Assembly (NCBI GenBank): GCA_015232575.1
Contig: JADFZL010000017.1
Span: 79,689 to 143,688, forward strand
Origin: Candidatus Rifleibacteriota bacterium
Lineage (GTDB): Bacteria; Muiribacteriota; Ozemobacteria; Ozemobacterales; Ozemobacteraceae
Direction of reading: 5' to 3'
DNA: 64,000 bases
The translations under genes and the position numbers were made by a program. Under the pieces are notes generated by a model, which was not told where the DNA came from, did no database searches, and worked only from the letters and a program-made list of their open reading frames with translations. How positions within the stretch are numbered: the stretch's first letter is position 1; every line of letters starts with the position of its first letter. Below, in pieces: positions 62,535-64,000 of this stretch.

Positions 62535-64000
62535 CAAATATCCTCACATACTGATTTTTATTATCAATAATAACTTGTCTTGATTCAGAGTAATAGTTAT
62601 CAATGTTATGGTTAAAAGCCGGATTATACCTTATCAGCCCGCCTTCCGGAAAATCCCACATTGTAACGCGAAGAACCTGATTATCATAAAGTCCCATTTC
62701 CCATATTGCAAGACCTCCGAAAATATTCATTTTCTTTACACCGGCATCCCCGGAAAGCAGTCTGCCGCCCTGTGACGATGCTCCACTGCCATGGGCAAGA
62801 GCTACGAGATATGCATCTATTTCACTCTGAGTTGAAAGTGCAATATTACCCTCCAGTGCAACTATTGTACAAAGGTTTTTGGGAAATCCAGTAGTTTTGT
62901 CGCGAGGGCTGATTAATGGCCCCGGAATAACAATGTCGCCCCGGTCTGCAATAATCATGAGATTACTTTGCAGAAGGACTTTTGCAGGAAGAGAAAGAAG
63001 TTCATCATTTTGCGCAGGGTTCTGGGGAGACTGAGTATTCAGGTTCTTTCTGCGTACAACATAGACTATTCCGGGAAATCTGGGAACATACCATGATGAA
63101 AAAGAATATGAAGGAGCAAAAAAGCCTTTTGTCTCAACATCTTCAGCTTCACCAAAATCTTTGAATTCCAGATCAAGATTGTCACCTGCTTTCCCAAATA
63201 CAGCACTGCAAAAAGCTCTATTTTCCTGCATCTGGTCTTTACAAGTGGAAAGATCAATAAAATGTGTTATACGCCCGCTGTCAAGGATTGTATCAACAGA
63301 ATAAGTGGCAATATCATCTTCATAATATTTCACTTTTCCCGCATCTGCTGGAATTTTCATGGAAAGGAATGGAGAAAAAAGTCCCTTCGGTTGAGGAACA
63401 CCGTTTTCATCGTATTTTTTCGGAAGTATATCCTGTATCGCCCCCTGTTGGGAAACCGGATCAAAACTGGCATGTCCGAATGCTGGATATCTGCCCGCAC
63501 TGAACAATGTAGTATATGCCATTGCCTCAAAAAACGAATTGTATGAAATTCCCGCAAATTTTTCAAATGGACCGCTGCGAGGAGAGAAATCTATTGGTTT
63601 TACCTTTTTAAAAGTTTCGTATCCAGAATCGTCACCTTTGAAAACATTGTTATATTTGGAAACTTGAAGAATTCTGTCTGTCCTTTTCAGATATACCGGG
63701 TCCAGGGCATAGTAAATTCTGGAGCCGTCTGACGGCTGAGCTGAGTTTGGCGGGTTTCTCGGCATGATTCTTCCCTTGAAGTCTTCCATTGGCCCACTCG
63801 GAGGATTCAATACCGCTTTTCCTTCCATCTGGTAATATTTGGCAAATGAAGCCAGAACCGGACCAACCATGAGCGTTCTTGAGGGTCTCTGAAGATCACC
63901 GTAAGGCAACAACCATGATGAAGCACAATTTTTTACATCAGTGACAGTTGTTGAACCAATACTGGGCCATAGTTCTTCGTTTAATATTCCAAGCGGTGAG
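62524..64000 (-). CDS. Large pilus-cluster protein, 5' end beyond the window
   Basis: The reading frame stays open through the window edge at 64000 (it reads ...SIGSTTVTDVKNCASSW before LLPYGDLQRPS), so the true start is outside; the visible part is at least 490 residues. It contains YYALDPVYLKRTDRIL, NLMIIADRGDIVIPGPLISP, CTIVALEGNIALSTQSEIDAYLVAL and YVRIFGGE at the C-terminus. The NIVIPG/GNIAL pattern suggests a right-handed beta segment. It heads a unit with two pseudopilin genes and may be a GspK/PilX-like or pilus-tip protein, but no family was recognised with certainty. Confidence 0.65.
   Translation of the reverse strand, partial: SPLGILNEELWPSIGSTTVTDVKNCASSWLLPYGDLQRPSRTLMVGPVLASFAKYYQMEGKAVLNPPSGPMEDFKGRIMPRNPPNSAQPSDGSRIYYALDPVYLKRTDRILQVSKYNNVFKGDDSGYETFKKVKPIDFSPRSGPFEKFAGISYNSFFEAMAYTTLFSAGRYPAFGHASFDPVSQQGAIQDILPKKYDENGVPQPKGLFSPFLSMKIPADAGKVKYYEDDIATYSVDTILDSGRITHFIDLSTCKDQMQENRAFCSAVFGKAGDNLDLEFKDFGEAEDVETKGFFAPSYSFSSWYVPRFPGIVYVVRRKNLNTQSPQNPAQNDELLSLPAKVLLQSNLMIIADRGDIVIPGPLISPRDKTTGFPKNLCTIVALEGNIALSTQSEIDAYLVALAHGSGASSQGGRLLSGDAGVKKMNIFGGLAIWEMGLYDNQVLRVTMWDFPEGGLIRYNPAFNHNIDNYYSESRQVIIDNKNQYVRIFGGE

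Overview
The window is an AT-leaning bacterial chromosome segment, with GC around 40% by eye. It has the style of an uncultured Gram-negative lineage: many signal-peptide proteins with Shine-Dalgarno sites, several type IV pilin-like genes, Ser/Thr kinase and SpoIIE-type phosphatase signalling, FloA/NfeD membrane genes and a partial cell-wall cluster. The mixture fits something like Candidatus Riflebacteria (Ozemobacteria) or a neighbouring deep phylum. This placement is an inference from gene content; no rRNA or tRNA gene was found to anchor it. No CRISPR array, insertion-sequence transposase or prophage was seen.

Layout. 0-3 kb: three pilin-like minor-pilin genes, the last overlapping miaB (3.0-4.3 kb). 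4.4-7.6 kb: a two-gene signalling block, a membrane-tethered non-RD Ser/Thr kinase and an FHA-GAF-GGDEF cyclase. 7.9-10.6 kb: a tiny Cys protein, a CYTH triphosphatase-like protein, endonuclease III, a small membrane protein and a secreted helical protein. 11-14.7 kb: a 1226-residue protein with a TadE/TadG-like anchor and a domain resembling proteins annotated asparagine synthetase B in Bacteroidetes. 15.5-21.8 kb: a DEAD-box helicase with an Arg-rich repeat tail, and a secreted GH2 beta-galactosidase carrying a LamG-like insert. 21.8-28.7 kb (minus): a Sel1-repeat protein, then an apparent operon of two NfeD proteins, FloA, two unknowns, a HAD phosphatase and an EEP-family protein. 28.8-32.3 kb (minus): rpsU, a HIT protein, and a TldE/TldD pair whose TldD has a Tat signal. 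32.7-38.2 kb: a group of exported proteins, namely an aerolysin-like/beta-gamma-crystallin protein, a (TN)n-repeat metalloprotease-like protein, an unknown, and a LysM cell-wall hydrolase. 38.2-46.1 kb: a DUF115 protein, pgi, murD, ftsW and murG. 46.6-61.0 kb: three membrane HAMP-PP2C (SpoIIE) phosphatases flank two large paralogous secreted proteins with YLxxNPDV-type repeats and a small secreted protein. 61.3-64 kb (minus): a second minor-pilin cluster, whose first gene runs off the window end.

The intergenic spaces are rich in dispersed palindromic repeats. Family A has six copies (inverted TGTCATYTCGA ends), family B carries a GCGGAGACGCAGAG core, and family C consists of GGTCGARCA hairpins and is expanded at 57.7-58.0 kb into four 75-bp tandem copies. 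Two further long perfect palindromes, a 13-bp tandem array and a 135-bp element with inverted ends are present. Peptides read from these repeats are probably not genes.

The most unusual items are the aerolysin/crystallin protein, the TadG-AsnB-like fusion, the Tat-exported TldD, and the 51-61 kb island. In that island the two paralogous secreted proteins share an identical promoter-like motif (TTGTAACCTTTT, 13 bases, CATAGTGTAAGTATAAG on the minus strand), and in one of them a hairpin array lies between this motif and the ribosome binding site.
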